This document shows, piece after piece, positions 18,010 to 26,188 of a stretch of 64,000 bases of DNA; the first letter of the stretch is position 1; every line of letters begins with the position of its first letter. Below the pieces are notes generated by a model. The model had not been told where the DNA came from and did not search any database. It saw nothing but the letters and a program-made list of their open reading frames with translations. The DNA comes from an uncultured bacterium (GTDB taxonomy: Bacteria > Cyanobacteriota > Vampirovibrionia > Gastranaerophilales > Gastranaerophilaceae), in assembly GCA_947073645.1 (NCBI GenBank), contig CAMTMK010000004.1:36855-100854 (forward strand), given 5' to 3'. The translations under genes were made by a program, and so were the position numbers.

Positions 18010-18318
18010 TTAAACGCCTATACAGCTGTTTAAATATTCTATTGTACTTATTTTCTCATCATAGAGATATTTAATAAAATTTAAATAAGCAGCGTTGTAT
18101 GAAGTTATTACCAAATTTATTTCAAATCCGTCAGTACAGAATGGTTCGTAATCGTATACAACATAGCTGTTATATTTACTTTTCCATTCTTTTCTTTCAA
18201 TACGGCTGTTGTTTTCTTCTACAATATCTTCAAGCCACGCAAGAATGTCCTTATTCACATTTTTCATTTCCAAGCGATTGTATTTACTGCAATCGTGACA
18301 ATCATTTCCCATTAACAT
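18010..18318 (-). CDS. Hypothetical protein
   Basis: A 102-residue acidic, soluble protein with no recognised family. The N-terminus carries a small CHDC motif (MLMGNDCHDCSKYN) and the middle is Glu/Lys-rich. It has no clear partner: it converges on the zinc-ribbon gene across a shared terminator. GTGGAG is 11 nt before the first ATG; a second ATG two codons later is possible. Coding potential is supported mainly by length and codon use. Confidence 0.5.
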   Translation of the reverse strand: MLMGNDCHDCSKYNRLEMKNVNKDILAWLEDIVEENNSRIERKEWKSKYNSYVVYDYEPFCTDGFEINLVITSYNAAYLNFIKYLYDEKISTIEYLNSCIGV

Positions 18319-18460
18319 GATTAAATTTACTCCACATATATGTTATATGTAAATTGTAAACTTATTCATACTTGAAATAATCCCCTTTAGGTATAAATAG
18401 AAAATAGTAGGATATGGTGATTTATTATTTTTTATCCATTATATAAATCACTCACCAATA

Positions 18461-18487
18461 AAAAAGCCCCGCATAAGCGAGGCTTTT
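18461..18487 (-). terminator. Terminator of pckA
   Basis: On the minus strand GCCTCGC-TTAT-GCGGGGC followed by TTTTTT, 25 nt after the pckA stop. Confidence 0.88.
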
Positions 18488-18508
18488 CTTATTTCTATAT
18501 AAATAGAA

Positions 18509-20110
18509 CTATTTTGTTGCAGACAATGCTTTAGGACCTGCATTAACAATTTCAGCAGGCATGTTTGGATATTTTTCTGCAAAGTTATCAGCAAACATTT
18601 GAGCAAGTTTGTTAGCTTGTTCGTCATAAGCATTTTTATCAGCCCACATTCCGCGCGCATCAAGCATTTCAGCAGGAACATCAGGACAAGATGTAGGATA
18701 ATCTACATTGAATACATCGTGGTGTTTGAATTCGATTGAATCAAATGAACCGTTCAATGCAGCTGTTACCATAGCTCTTGTGTAAGCAAGTTTCATACGT
18801 TTAGCACCCATAGATGCTGAACCGCCAGCCCAACCGGTGTTTACTAAGTAAACTTTAGTTCCGTATTTTTCAAGTTTTTCACCTAACATTTCAGCATAAA
18901 CTGAAGCATCCATTGGCATGAACGGTTCGCCGAATAATGTTGAGAATGTAGGTTGTGGTTCTGTAACGCCTCTTTCAGTACCAGCAAGTTTAGATGTGAA
19001 ACCTGTTACAAAGTGGTACATAGCAGCGTTTTTGTCTAATCTTGAGATTGGAGGCAATACGCCGAATGCATCAGCTGTCAAGAATATAACAACTTTTGGA
19101 ATTCCACCCATTGAAGGGATAGCAGCGTTGTTGATGTATTCGATAGGATAACCTACACGAGTATTTTCTGTTAATGAACCGTCGTTGAAATCGAATTCAC
19201 GAGTTTCAGGATCCATAACAACGTTTTCTACTAATGAACCGAATTTAATAGCGTTGAAGATTTCAGGTTCATTTTCTTCAGTAAGGTTAATACATTTTGC
19301 ATAGCATCCGCCTTCGAAGTTGAATACGCCGTCAGGAGACCAGCCGTGTTCGTCGTCACCGATTAATTTACGATTTGGATCAGCTGATAGAGTTGTTTTA
19401 CCTGTTCCTGAAAGACCGAAGAATACAGCTGTTTCATGAGTTTCCGGATCCATGTTAGCTGAACAGTGCATTGGAAGCACGTTTTCTTTAGTCATTACAT
19501 AGTTCATAGTAGCGAATACAGATTTTTTCATTTCGCCTGAGTATTGAGAACCGCAAATAATGATTTCGTGAGCTTCGTAGTCAATAGCGATACAAGCTTC
19601 AGAATTTACGCCGTCAACTTCAGGGTCACATTTGAAGCCGGGAGCACAAAGAATTGTGTAATCAGCTTCACCGTAAGATGCTAATTCTTCTGCAGTTGGT
19701 CTGATTAACAATTGGTGAATGAACAAGTTTTGGCTTGCCATTTCATTGATAACTCTGAATTTTTTAGTATATTTTTTGTCTGCACCAGCAAAGCCGTCGA
19801 AGATAAATACTTCTCTGTTTTGTAAGTAAGCAGCCATTTTACCCTTGATAGAGTTGAATGCTTCTCTTGAAATAGGTCTGTTTACTTTACCCCAAGCGAT
19901 GTCATTGTGAATACTTTCTGTATCAACGATAAATTTGTCTTTAGGAGAACGGCCTGTATATTTACCAGTTGTAACAACAAGAGCACCAGTGTTGCTCAAA
20001 GAACCTTCACCTAAACGTAATGCAGCTTCTGTCAACTGAGCAGGTGTCAAGTTGCGGTATACTGCTTTTGGGCCGATAATACCCATTTTTTCAATACCAA
20101 ATGTTTCCAT
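18509..20110 (-). CDS. pckA: Phosphoenolpyruvate carboxykinase (ATP)
   Basis: Converts oxaloacetate and ATP to phosphoenolpyruvate, ADP and CO2, linking the C4-acid pool to gluconeogenesis or, in fermenters, fixing CO2 in reverse. The 533-residue protein has the ATP-type kinase loop GLSGTGKTTLSADPNR, the metal site LIGDDEHGW, and RSPKDKFIV and NTGWAGG segments. AGGAGGT lies upstream of the ATG. It is divergent from an Lrp-family regulator gene, with 136 bp between. Confidence 0.96.
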   Translation of the reverse strand: METFGIEKMGIIGPKAVYRNLTPAQLTEAALRLGEGSLSNTGALVVTTGKYTGRSPKDKFIVDTESIHNDIAWGKVNRPISREAFNSIKGKMAAYLQNREVFIFDGFAGADKKYTKKFRVINEMASQNLFIHQLLIRPTAEELASYGEADYTILCAPGFKCDPEVDGVNSEACIAIDYEAHEIIICGSQYSGEMKKSVFATMNYVMTKENVLPMHCSANMDPETHETAVFFGLSGTGKTTLSADPNRKLIGDDEHGWSPDGVFNFEGGCYAKCINLTEENEPEIFNAIKFGSLVENVVMDPETREFDFNDGSLTENTRVGYPIEYINNAAIPSMGGIPKVVIFLTADAFGVLPPISRLDKNAAMYHFVTGFTSKLAGTERGVTEPQPTFSTLFGEPFMPMDASVYAEMLGEKLEKYGTKVYLVNTGWAGGSASMGAKRMKLAYTRAMVTAALNGSFDSIEFKHHDVFNVDYPTSCPDVPAEMLDARGMWADKNAYDEQANKLAQMFADNFAEKYPNMPAEIVNAGPKALSATK

Positions 20111-20246
20111 TTTTACCTCCTTTTTGGTAATTTTTTATTATTAAAATTTAATTTGGTGTCATGAATACAATAATATTATAACCGCAACATAAAAATTTTG
20201 ATAACTTTTTATTTTTTTATTAAAATAATTCTTACGGGAGATAAAT

Positions 20247-20732
20247 ATGAAAGAAGAATTATTATCTATTATAGAAAAAAACAGCAGAATTGATTTAAAA
20301 GAACTTGCATCAATGCTTGGTCAAAGTGAGATTGATGTGGCAAATGAAATTTGTGCACTTGAAAAAGACGGAGTTATCGGAGGATACCATACCCTTATAA
20401 ATTGGGAAAAAACTAATATTGAAAAAGTTACGGCGCTTATTGAAGTAAAAGTTACGCCGCAGAGAGGTCAGGGGTTTGACAAAATTGCAGAAAGAATTTA
20501 CAACTATCCCGAAGTTAAGGCAGTTTATTTGATTTCAGGCGGTTACGACCTTCTTGTAACTATTGAAGAAAAATCACTGAAAGAAATTTCAAACTTTGTT
20601 ACCGATAAACTTTCAACACTTGACAGAGTATTGAGTACTGCAACTCACTTTGTTTTGAAAAAATATAAAGACCACGGTACAATTATGAATAAAGCTAATA
20701 ATGAAGAAGAAAGAGAAATTATAACCCCATGA
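20247..20732 (+). CDS. Lrp/AsnC-family transcriptional regulator
   Basis: A 161-residue protein with an N-terminal winged-helix HTH (NSRIDLKELASMLGQSEIDVANEICALEKDGVIGGY) and a C-terminal RAM/ligand-binding domain (about 65-140, with YPEVKAVYLISGGYDLLVTIE). It binds amino acids or related ligands. It overlaps the aminotransferase gene by four bases, so the regulator and the enzyme are a two-gene operon and the enzyme's product or substrate is a likely ligand. It may also control divergent pckA. Confidence 0.9.
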   Translation: MKEELLSIIEKNSRIDLKELASMLGQSEIDVANEICALEKDGVIGGYHTLINWEKTNIEKVTALIEVKVTPQRGQGFDKIAERIYNYPEVKAVYLISGGYDLLVTIEEKSLKEISNFVTDKLSTLDRVLSTATHFVLKKYKDHGTIMNKANNEEEREIITP

Positions 20733-21895
20733 AATTATCAAAAGTTGTTGAGGAAATAAAACCGTCAGGAATAAGAAAATTTTTTGACATTGTAAGCGAG
20801 ATGAAAGATGCAATCTCACTAGGTGTTGGTGAACCCGATTTTGATACTCCATGGCATATTAGAGATGAGGGGATTTTCGCACTTGAAAAAGGTAAAACTT
20901 TTTATACATCAAATGCAGGCTTAAAAGATTTGCGTGAAGAAATCAGCAATTATATGATGCGCTCACAAAAAGTTCAATATGACCCAAACAGTGAAGTTCT
21001 TGTGACAGTCGGCGGTTCAGAAGCTATTGATATAGGGCTTCGTGCAGTAATAAATCCAGGCGACGAAGTTATAATTCCCCAACCATCTTATGTTTCATAT
21101 GAACCATGCACAATTCTTGCAGGTGCAAAACCTGTTATTATTGACTTGAAAGCCGAAAATGAATTTCGCTTAACTCCTCAAGAACTTGAAAATGCGATTA
21201 CCGACAAAACAAAAGTTTTGATTTTGCCATATCCAAACAACCCAACAGGTGCGATTATGGAAAAATCAGACCTTGAAGCAATTGCAAAAATTATTATTGA
21301 AAAAGATATTCTTGTAATGTCTGATGAAATTTATGCAGAACTTACATACAAAGATAAACACATTTCAATAACTTCAATTGAGGGCATGAAAGAACGTACA
21401 ATTCTTATTAACGGATTTTCCAAAGCTTATGCCATGACAGGCTGGCGCTTGGGTTATGCATGCGGACCATGTGAAATCATTAAACAGATGACAAAAATTC
21501 ACCAGTTTGCGATAATGTGTGCCCCGACAACAAGCCAATACGGTGCAATAGAAGCTTTGAAAAACGGTGATGCCGATATTGTCGAAATGCGTCAGGCATA
21601 CAATCAACGCAGAAGATTTTTGCTGAGCAGATTTAAAGAAATGGGACTTGAATGCTTTGAACCATACGGCGCATTTTACGTGTTCCCTTGCATAAAGGAA
21701 TTTGGCATGACAAGTGAAGAATTTGCAACAAAATTCCTGCATGAAGAAAAAGTTGCAGTAGTTCCCGGAACAGCATTTGGCGAGAGCGGAGAGGGATTTT
21801 TGAGAATATCTTATGCATATTCAATGGACAACCTTAAAATCGCAATCGACAGGTTGGAAAAATTTGTAAAAAGATTGAAAATTTGTATAAAATAA
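20729..21895 (+). CDS. PLP-dependent class I/II aminotransferase
   Basis: A 388-residue fold-type I aminotransferase. GVGEPDFDTP at the N-terminus, YPNNPTGA, SDEIYAELTY and the Schiff-base lysine in INGFSKAYAMTGWRLGY are all present, as is the C-terminal Arg motif FLRISYA. This is the subgroup annotated as aspartate or aromatic aminotransferase (PatA/YugH-like); substrate preference is not decided. It is translated together with the Lrp-type regulator. The next gene on the strand, a prepilin, starts 30 nt later with its own ribosome binding site. Confidence 0.9.
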   Translation: MKLSKVVEEIKPSGIRKFFDIVSEMKDAISLGVGEPDFDTPWHIRDEGIFALEKGKTFYTSNAGLKDLREEISNYMMRSQKVQYDPNSEVLVTVGGSEAIDIGLRAVINPGDEVIIPQPSYVSYEPCTILAGAKPVIIDLKAENEFRLTPQELENAITDKTKVLILPYPNNPTGAIMEKSDLEAIAKIIIEKDILVMSDEIYAELTYKDKHISITSIEGMKERTILINGFSKAYAMTGWRLGYACGPCEIIKQMTKIHQFAIMCAPTTSQYGAIEALKNGDADIVEMRQAYNQRRRFLLSRFKEMGLECFEPYGAFYVFPCIKEFGMTSEEFATKFLHEEKVAVVPGTAFGESGEGFLRISYAYSMDNLKIAIDRLEKFVKRLKICIK

Positions 21896-21924
21896 TCTAT
21901 ACTAATAAAAAAGGAGTTTTGAAT

Positions 21925-22729
21925 ATGATTAAATTAAAAGCTCAGAATTGCCCCCCCCCGCAAGCGTAGCCGCTTGACCAGCCACATTGGGTTTTGGAAT
22001 GATTTTAAATGTGGGTTTACACTTGCTGAGGTTTTAATTACTTTAGGCATTATCGGGGTTGTTGCATCACTTACAATGCCGAATTTGATTGCAAATCATC
22101 AAAAAAAAGTTACAGTAAACAAATTAAAATCGGAATATAGTACATTTTCAAATTTAATTACCCGTTCTGTTAATGATAACGGTAATATTTTAAATTGGAT
22201 TACTGAATTTGATAATATTTCTAACTTATCAGAAAAATCAAAATTGATTACAGAAAAATATATTATACCATATATTGATGGAGGTGGACAACCTTTTAAA
22301 CAATATGAATATGGTACAGTATGGTCTCTGGGCGGCAAAGAAAGTTTTTTTGCTTATTATACCAGTGGCATACCATATAGAATTAAAAACGGAACAGTAT
22401 TTACAGTTTCAATTTACGAAAACAAACTTTATTTACTTTTAGATATAGACAATAAAATAAAAAATAACATAGTTGGAAAGGATGTTTTCTCGTTTGTAAT
22501 TAACCCTAAAAATAATAGTCTAGAACCTACAGGGAAAGGATTATCACGAAATATTTTGATAGGCAACGATAATGACAGATGGTGTAATCCTCCAGAGTGT
22601 GAAACAATAGAATGGTTAACAGGTTGGAAAGGTTGTAATAAAAATAACACAAACAGATATGGCGGTTATTATTGTAGTGCACTCATAATGCAAGACGGAT
22701 GGCAAATTGCTCCCGACTATCCTTGGTAA
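21925..22729 (+). CDS. Prepilin-type protein, out of frame through a poly-C tract (possible phase OFF)
   Basis: The natural start is ATG 21925, with AAGGAG eight nt upstream. The frame begins MIKLKAQNCPP and hits C9 at 21951-21959, after which it reaches TAG within 14 codons. One C fewer (eight) joins it to the downstream frame, giving a basic leader and then CGFTLAEVLITLGIIGVVA, the prepilin peptidase/methylation motif, and about 220 more residues ending in a Cys-rich, Trp-rich domain (GWKGCNK ... MQDGWQIAPDYPW). The downstream frame alone could only start at a TTG (21974) without ribosome binding site. The product would be an exported pilin-like subunit. A sequencing error in the homopolymer is the alternative to phase variation. 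Confidence 0.75.
21951..21959 (+). repeat. Poly-C tract (9 C) in a prepilin leader
   Basis: Nine C residues in an AT-rich genome, inside the coding leader of the prepilin. Eight or eleven would put the gene in frame. The flank CTCAGAATTG is identical at the other poly-C prepilin (28821-28830). Confidence 0.85.
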
Positions 22730-22787
22730 AATTTTTCCAATATTATTCAACAGGAAAAAAGATTACCTATGATAAAAAATCAACATC

Positions 22788-22815
22788 TTGACAAATAAGA
22801 TTTATTTAATAAAAT
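22788..22815 (+). promoter_or_regulatory. Promoter of tRNA-Ser
   Basis: TTGACA (22788-22793), 16-bp spacer, TAAAAT (22810-22815); the tRNA begins 25 nt later. Confidence 0.65.
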
Positions 22816-22839
22816 AAAACTATATCCAATACAAATTCT

Positions 22840-22929
22840 GGAGGAGTGCCAGAGCGGTTGATTGGAGCAGTCTTGAAAACTGTCGTACGTTCACGCGTAC
22901 CGTGGGTTCGAATCCCACCTCCTCCTCCA
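22840..22929 (+). tRNA. tRNA-Ser (UGA anticodon)
   Basis: Acceptor stem GGAGGAG pairs with CTCCTCC; the CCA end is encoded. The anticodon loop CTTGAAA gives UGA (reads UCA codons) on a GCAGT/ACTGT stem. The T arm is GTGGG-TTCGAAT-CCCAC, and a long variable arm (about CGTACGTTCACGCGTACC) marks a class II tRNA. Length 90 nt. Its 3' end serves as the integration site of the element that follows. Confidence 0.95.
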
Positions 22930-22971
22930 TTTAAAAAGCCCGAACCATAAAGGTTTAGGGCTTTTCTTATT
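22903..22971 (+). repeat. Direct repeat, left copy (att-like), includes tRNA terminator
   Basis: Identical over 69 bp to 24359-24427. It holds the tRNA-Ser 3' end and a rho-independent terminator AAAGCCC...GGGCTTT (about 22934-22966). Confidence 0.9.
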
Positions 22972-23015
22972 GGGTACCATGTCCATTCTGTGTCCATATT
23001 TAGTAAAGTCAACCA

Positions 23016-23456
23016 CTAAACTAAAGTAACCTTTATCAATCCTTTCTTCTCCCGACGTTGGGCAAATTCAACAATGTCTCGAGAGTTGCCATGACCAGGA
23101 TAAGCAATTAAATAATCAGAAGTCTTTACCATGTAGCGATTTGCTTGAATAATAGCCAAGCGGTAAGGTGTTTTTTCCAATCCCTCAGGATAAAATGTTC
23201 CGTCAAATCCTCTTGGAGTCTCTGTATTCTTTATAAATACATAAGGGGCAAGTAAATATAATTCTATGTTAGTATATCGCTCTTTTATCTCTCGTAGTAC
23301 ACTCTGTACAATGTGGTCAAATCTACCATAATCACCGACCATAAAGGATGTAACACCAAATTCAACAATATGTTTTTCAACAACTTTTAAAAGTTGTTTT
23401 CTAATACTCTCAGTAGTATACCTGCTACCTATAAAAAAACATGTTTTTCTTTCCAT
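23016..23456 (-). CDS. SLOG-like (DUF1273/YpsA-type) nucleotide-binding protein
   Basis: A 146-residue protein. The N-terminus KTCFFIGSRYT is the start of a Rossmann-like SLOG domain, followed by VEFGVTSFMVGDYGRFDHIVQSVLRE and a C-terminal YLIAYPGHGNSRDIVEFAQRRE, which matches the nucleotide/ligand-binding Gly-rich end of the family. AAGGTAAATT precedes the ATG. SLOG proteins bind nucleotides or nucleotide-derived signals and appear in several defence and mobile-element contexts. Here it is divergent from the tandem HTH genes inside the tRNA-linked element. The actual role is unknown. Confidence 0.7.
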   Translation of the reverse strand: MERKTCFFIGSRYTTESIRKQLLKVVEKHIVEFGVTSFMVGDYGRFDHIVQSVLREIKERYTNIELYLLAPYVFIKNTETPRGFDGTFYPEGLEKTPYRLAIIQANRYMVKTSDYLIAYPGHGNSRDIVEFAQRREKKGLIKVTLV

Positions 23457-23556
23457 AATTTACCTTACTGTCCAAGTTTTATAATAATTAAGTATAATAT
23501 AAATATGTCTATTTGATTAGTTTTAATTTACTTAAGTATAAGCAACAATTATAGCT

Positions 23557-23868
23557 ATGGGTTATAAAGAACTAATTACCAATGGTATTAAGCGTTTACG
23601 AACACAATCCAAACTCACTCAAGAAAAGTTTGCAGAGAGAGTTTTCATGAGTGTTCAGGGGTATCGTAACATTGAACATAGCAGGTATTTACCTACGGCA
23701 GAAACAATAGATAAGATATGTGAAGTATTTAATATCCAACCTGTTGAACTACTATTGCCCGATACTCAAGAAAACTTAGATAGATTAAAAGAGTTAATCC
23801 ATATCAAGTTATGTAATTGTGATGTCGACAAATTGATTAAAATAAACAACTTTATAGATTTAATATAA
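23557..23868 (+). CDS. XRE-family HTH regulator (tandem copy 1)
   Basis: A 103-residue regulator with a Cro/C1 HTH (IKRLRTQSKLTQEKFAERVFMSVQGYRNIEH) and a short C-terminal tail with CNCDVDKL. It is about 78% identical to the next gene, and roughly 40 bp upstream of both are also similar, so promoter and gene were duplicated as a 382-bp unit. No ribosome binding site is visible. It probably controls the element, including the divergent SLOG gene. Confidence 0.8.
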   Translation: MGYKELITNGIKRLRTQSKLTQEKFAERVFMSVQGYRNIEHSRYLPTAETIDKICEVFNIQPVELLLPDTQENLDRLKELIHIKLCNCDVDKLIKINNFIDLI

Positions 23869-23938
23869 TCATAAATATAGTACATGCATGTCTACTTAAT
23901 TAGTTTTAATTTGTTTAAGAATAAGTGACAATCTACCT

Positions 23939-24250
23939 ATGAGTTATAAAGAATTAATTACTAATGGTATCAGACGTTTACGGACTGAAAACAAACTTAC
24001 CCAAGAACAATTTGCTGAAAAAATTAGTATGAGTGTGCAAGGATACAGAAACATTGAACATAATAGGTACTTACCTACTGCCGAAACAATAGATAAGATA
24101 TGTGATGTATTTAATATCCAACCTGTTGAATTACTATTACCTGAACCGCAAGCAAATCTTGAAAAAGTAAGGGAACTAATTAATAATAAGTTATGTAATT
24201 GTGATTTGGATAAGCTAATAAGAATTAACAATATGATTGATTTAATGTAA
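23939..24250 (+). CDS. XRE-family HTH regulator (tandem copy 2)
   Basis: A 103-residue paralogue of the preceding gene. The recognition region (FAEKISMSVQGYRNIEHNRYLPTAETIDKIC) is nearly unchanged between the copies; most differences are conservative. This suggests that both bind similar operators, such as the shared upstream segment with TTAGTTTTAATTT. Nothing else is encoded between its end and the right repeat. Confidence 0.8.
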   Translation: MSYKELITNGIRRLRTENKLTQEQFAEKISMSVQGYRNIEHNRYLPTAETIDKICDVFNIQPVELLLPEPQANLEKVRELINNKLCNCDLDKLIRINNMIDLM

Positions 24251-24310
24251 TAAAATTCATATTTATATTGTGTCCATTTGATATGTTAATTCATAGAGGT
24301 ATTATATAAT

Positions 24311-24381
24311 TCAGGAAGGTCAGAGTGTTAGTATTTATACCCATTTCGGTTAAACCGTTGGGTTCGAATCCCACCTCCTCC
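24311..24381 (+). pseudogene. tRNA-Ser 3' fragment at the right end of the element
   Basis: The sequence from 24359 to the CCA near 24385 is the exact T arm/acceptor end of tRNA-Ser. Upstream lies CGGTTAAACCG, a possible variable-arm-like hairpin, but no matching 5' acceptor or anticodon arm. It is a partial tRNA copy left by integration. Confidence 0.6.
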
Positions 24382-24427
24382 TCCATTTAAAAAGCCCGAA
24401 CCATAAAGGTTTAGGGCTTTTCTTATT
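24359..24427 (+). repeat. Direct repeat, right copy (att-like)
   Basis: Identical 69-bp copy of 22903-22971. It carries a second copy of the terminator, which now follows no complete tRNA. Confidence 0.9.
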
Positions 24428-24458
24428 AGCAACTGTGTCAATTCTTTAAATCCATTAT

Positions 24459-25115
24459 TTAAACGAAGTCTTTTCCTGCATTGTAAGCGTTTTCTAAATC
24501 TTTAGGAAATACATTTTCATGTTGTCTTATTTTATCGTTAATATCCCACCTTTCATCATCATATTTCGAATAATCATGATATTGGAAAGTGTTGAATGCG
24601 CAAATCCTATTCGGTTTTTCATAAATATGAGTAATCCAGTTTTCAAAAAATCCGATAGGAGCTGAATTATTTTGACCTATGTATTGATTTAAAAATATGT
24701 TTTCATCAACATTCATTGTATAAATTACTGCTGTTTTTAATTTTTTTGGTGGAATTGGAGTATATTGCTTATCAAATTTTACAAACGGATAAACCAATCT
24801 TTCTATAAACATTTTCATAACCCCTGATACATCACCAAAGTATATTGGTGTCGCAAGACAAATCCCGTCTGCAAGAGAAACTTTATTTAATATTTCTTTT
24901 AACTCATCAGGATATGAACAAAAACCATTATTCTTACTGCCTTTTAATTTACAAGCGGAACATGCTCTGCAGCCTTTAAAATCAATATCATAAAGATTTA
25001 TTATTTCAGCACTTCCTCCTGCTGAAATAACTCCTTGAGCAAAACTTTCGCATAATTTAGATGTATTCCAATTCTTCCTTGGCGAGCCGTTTATAATATA
25101 AATTTTTTTTGTCAT
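24459..25115 (-). CDS. NAD(P)H-dependent FMN reductase / iron-sulfur flavoprotein-like
   Basis: A 218-residue flavodoxin-fold protein. IINGSPRKNWNTSKL is the FMN phosphate loop; CRACSACKLKGSKNNGFC has the cysteine spacing of iron-sulfur flavoproteins, although it may be degenerate; TPIYFGDVSGVMKMFIERL is the second FMN-binding block. It probably reduces quinones or other electrophiles. It is divergent from an HxlR-type regulator gene with a good inverted repeat between them, the standard layout for an electrophile-responsive reductase. Confidence 0.82.
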   Translation of the reverse strand: MTKKIYIINGSPRKNWNTSKLCESFAQGVISAGGSAEIINLYDIDFKGCRACSACKLKGSKNNGFCSYPDELKEILNKVSLADGICLATPIYFGDVSGVMKMFIERLVYPFVKFDKQYTPIPPKKLKTAVIYTMNVDENIFLNQYIGQNNSAPIGFFENWITHIYEKPNRICAFNTFQYHDYSKYDDERWDINDKIRQHENVFPKDLENAYNAGKDFV

Positions 25116-25154
25116 AATATTCTCCTTTTTCTTTATTTTAGTTAATATTATATT

Positions 25155-25182
25155 TATTACAAGTATTTACTTTTTTGTAATA
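25155..25182. promoter_or_regulatory. Inverted-repeat operator between flavoprotein and HxlR genes
   Basis: TATTACAA-12 bp-TTGTAATA. Its central position between the two divergent genes makes it the probable HxlR binding site. Confidence 0.6.
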
Positions 25183-25215
25183 TACTATACAAAAAGATAG
25201 AATTAGAGGAAAACA

Positions 25216-25542
25216 ATGAAAAATAAACTTGAAAAATATAACTGTCCGCTTGGTTTAACACTCGGGGTTATCGGTGGAAAATATAAAGTAATGATTATAT
25301 GGTTTTTATATCAGAATAAAGTTTTACGATACAATGAACTGCAAAAAACGATAAAAGGCATTACACCTAAAATGTTAATTTCACAACTTCGAGAACTTGA
25401 AGAAGACGGAATAATAAAAAGAAAAGTTTATCCGATTGTACCGCCTAAAGTTGAATATTCATTAACAGCAAAGGGCGAAAGTTTAATCCCGATTTTACTT
25501 GAAATGAAAAAATGGGGTGAAAAATATAAATCTAATACTTAA
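25216..25542 (+). CDS. HxlR-family transcriptional regulator
   Basis: A 108-residue winged-helix protein: CPLGLTLGVIGGKYKVMIIWFL at the N-terminus, then GITPKMLISQLRELEEDGIIKRKVYPIVPPKVEYSLT, the HxlR signature. A Cys near the N-terminus (residue 10) is the typical redox-sensing position in this family. AGAGGAAAA precedes the ATG. It is likely to control the divergent flavoprotein gene. Its 3' end overlaps that of the convergent acetyltransferase gene by 11 nt. Confidence 0.87.
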   Translation: MKNKLEKYNCPLGLTLGVIGGKYKVMIIWFLYQNKVLRYNELQKTIKGITPKMLISQLRELEEDGIIKRKVYPIVPPKVEYSLTAKGESLIPILLEMKKWGEKYKSNT

Positions 25543-26107
25543 AATTTAAGCAATGCTCAATATTTTCTTTCGGAAGATACATATTAGCACCCATAGAAAA
25601 CGGCACTTTATTTTTTTCTCCGCCATTTGCAAGCCATTGTGCACATTTTTTATTTAATTCAATATTATCTGGACGAAATCCTAATTTATAAAAAAGCCCT
25701 AAAGGATTACCTTTGCTTATGTCAATAGGCATTGCCTCAAAACGTATACGTCCTTGGCAATCAGAATCCGCTAAACTTTCTCTTACAATTCTTTGTATGG
25801 TTCTAATGCCTGTACCTTTGCTTCTGCCTTCACCTGCAACTATTTTATCAATATAAATATGTCCTGTTCCTATATAATCTTTAGGAACTTCATATATGCC
25901 GGGCAGACCTAAATTTTCATCAATCGGATTCCAACATTTTACTTTATGATAAGCTTCTTCCAAACAGGTTTGTGCTTTTTCACTTATATTAACAGTATCC
26001 TTTGTTAACGGTTCTGCAAGCTTCAGTTCAGTTGGATTAAGTTTTATAGGTCTTCTTAAAGGTTTACCAATAAGATTTTTATTAAACACAACTTTTTCTA
26101 CTACCAT
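25532..26107 (-). CDS. GNAT-like acetyltransferase
   Basis: A 191-residue protein whose C-terminal half has GNAT features: GRSKGTGIRTIQRIVRES as the acetyl-CoA phosphate-binding segment (R/QxxGxG/A pattern) and NPLGLFYKLGFRPDN as the usual C-terminal motif. The N-terminal 50 residues are Pro/Lys-rich and unassigned. Substrate unknown. It is convergent with the HxlR gene. Confidence 0.6.
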   Translation of the reverse strand: MVVEKVVFNKNLIGKPLRRPIKLNPTELKLAEPLTKDTVNISEKAQTCLEEAYHKVKCWNPIDENLGLPGIYEVPKDYIGTGHIYIDKIVAGEGRSKGTGIRTIQRIVRESLADSDCQGRIRFEAMPIDISKGNPLGLFYKLGFRPDNIELNKKCAQWLANGGEKNKVPFSMGANMYLPKENIEHCLNFKY

Positions 26108-26188
26108 ATTTTAATAAAGTTTTACGGCTTAAAATAATTGCTTAATTATTACAAATTTTTACTGTATAATAATTCAAAGAGGTAAAAA

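Larger units (their letters stand above)
22903..24427. mobile_element. Small element integrated in the 3' end of tRNA-Ser
   Basis: Bounded by two identical 69-bp direct repeats (22903-22971 and 24359-24427) that contain the tRNA T arm, acceptor end, CCA and downstream terminator. The first copy completes the functional tRNA; the second is a leftover 3' end. Between them are a minus-strand SLOG-like gene and two tandem HTH genes. One repeat-to-repeat unit is 1456 bp. No integrase gene is inside, so the element is either a remnant or is moved by a recombinase encoded elsewhere. Confidence 0.8.

Noticed and set aside
24305..24358. Second complete tRNA upstream of the right repeat
   Set aside because: Only the T arm and acceptor 3' end are present; no 5' acceptor strand or anticodon arm can be paired.
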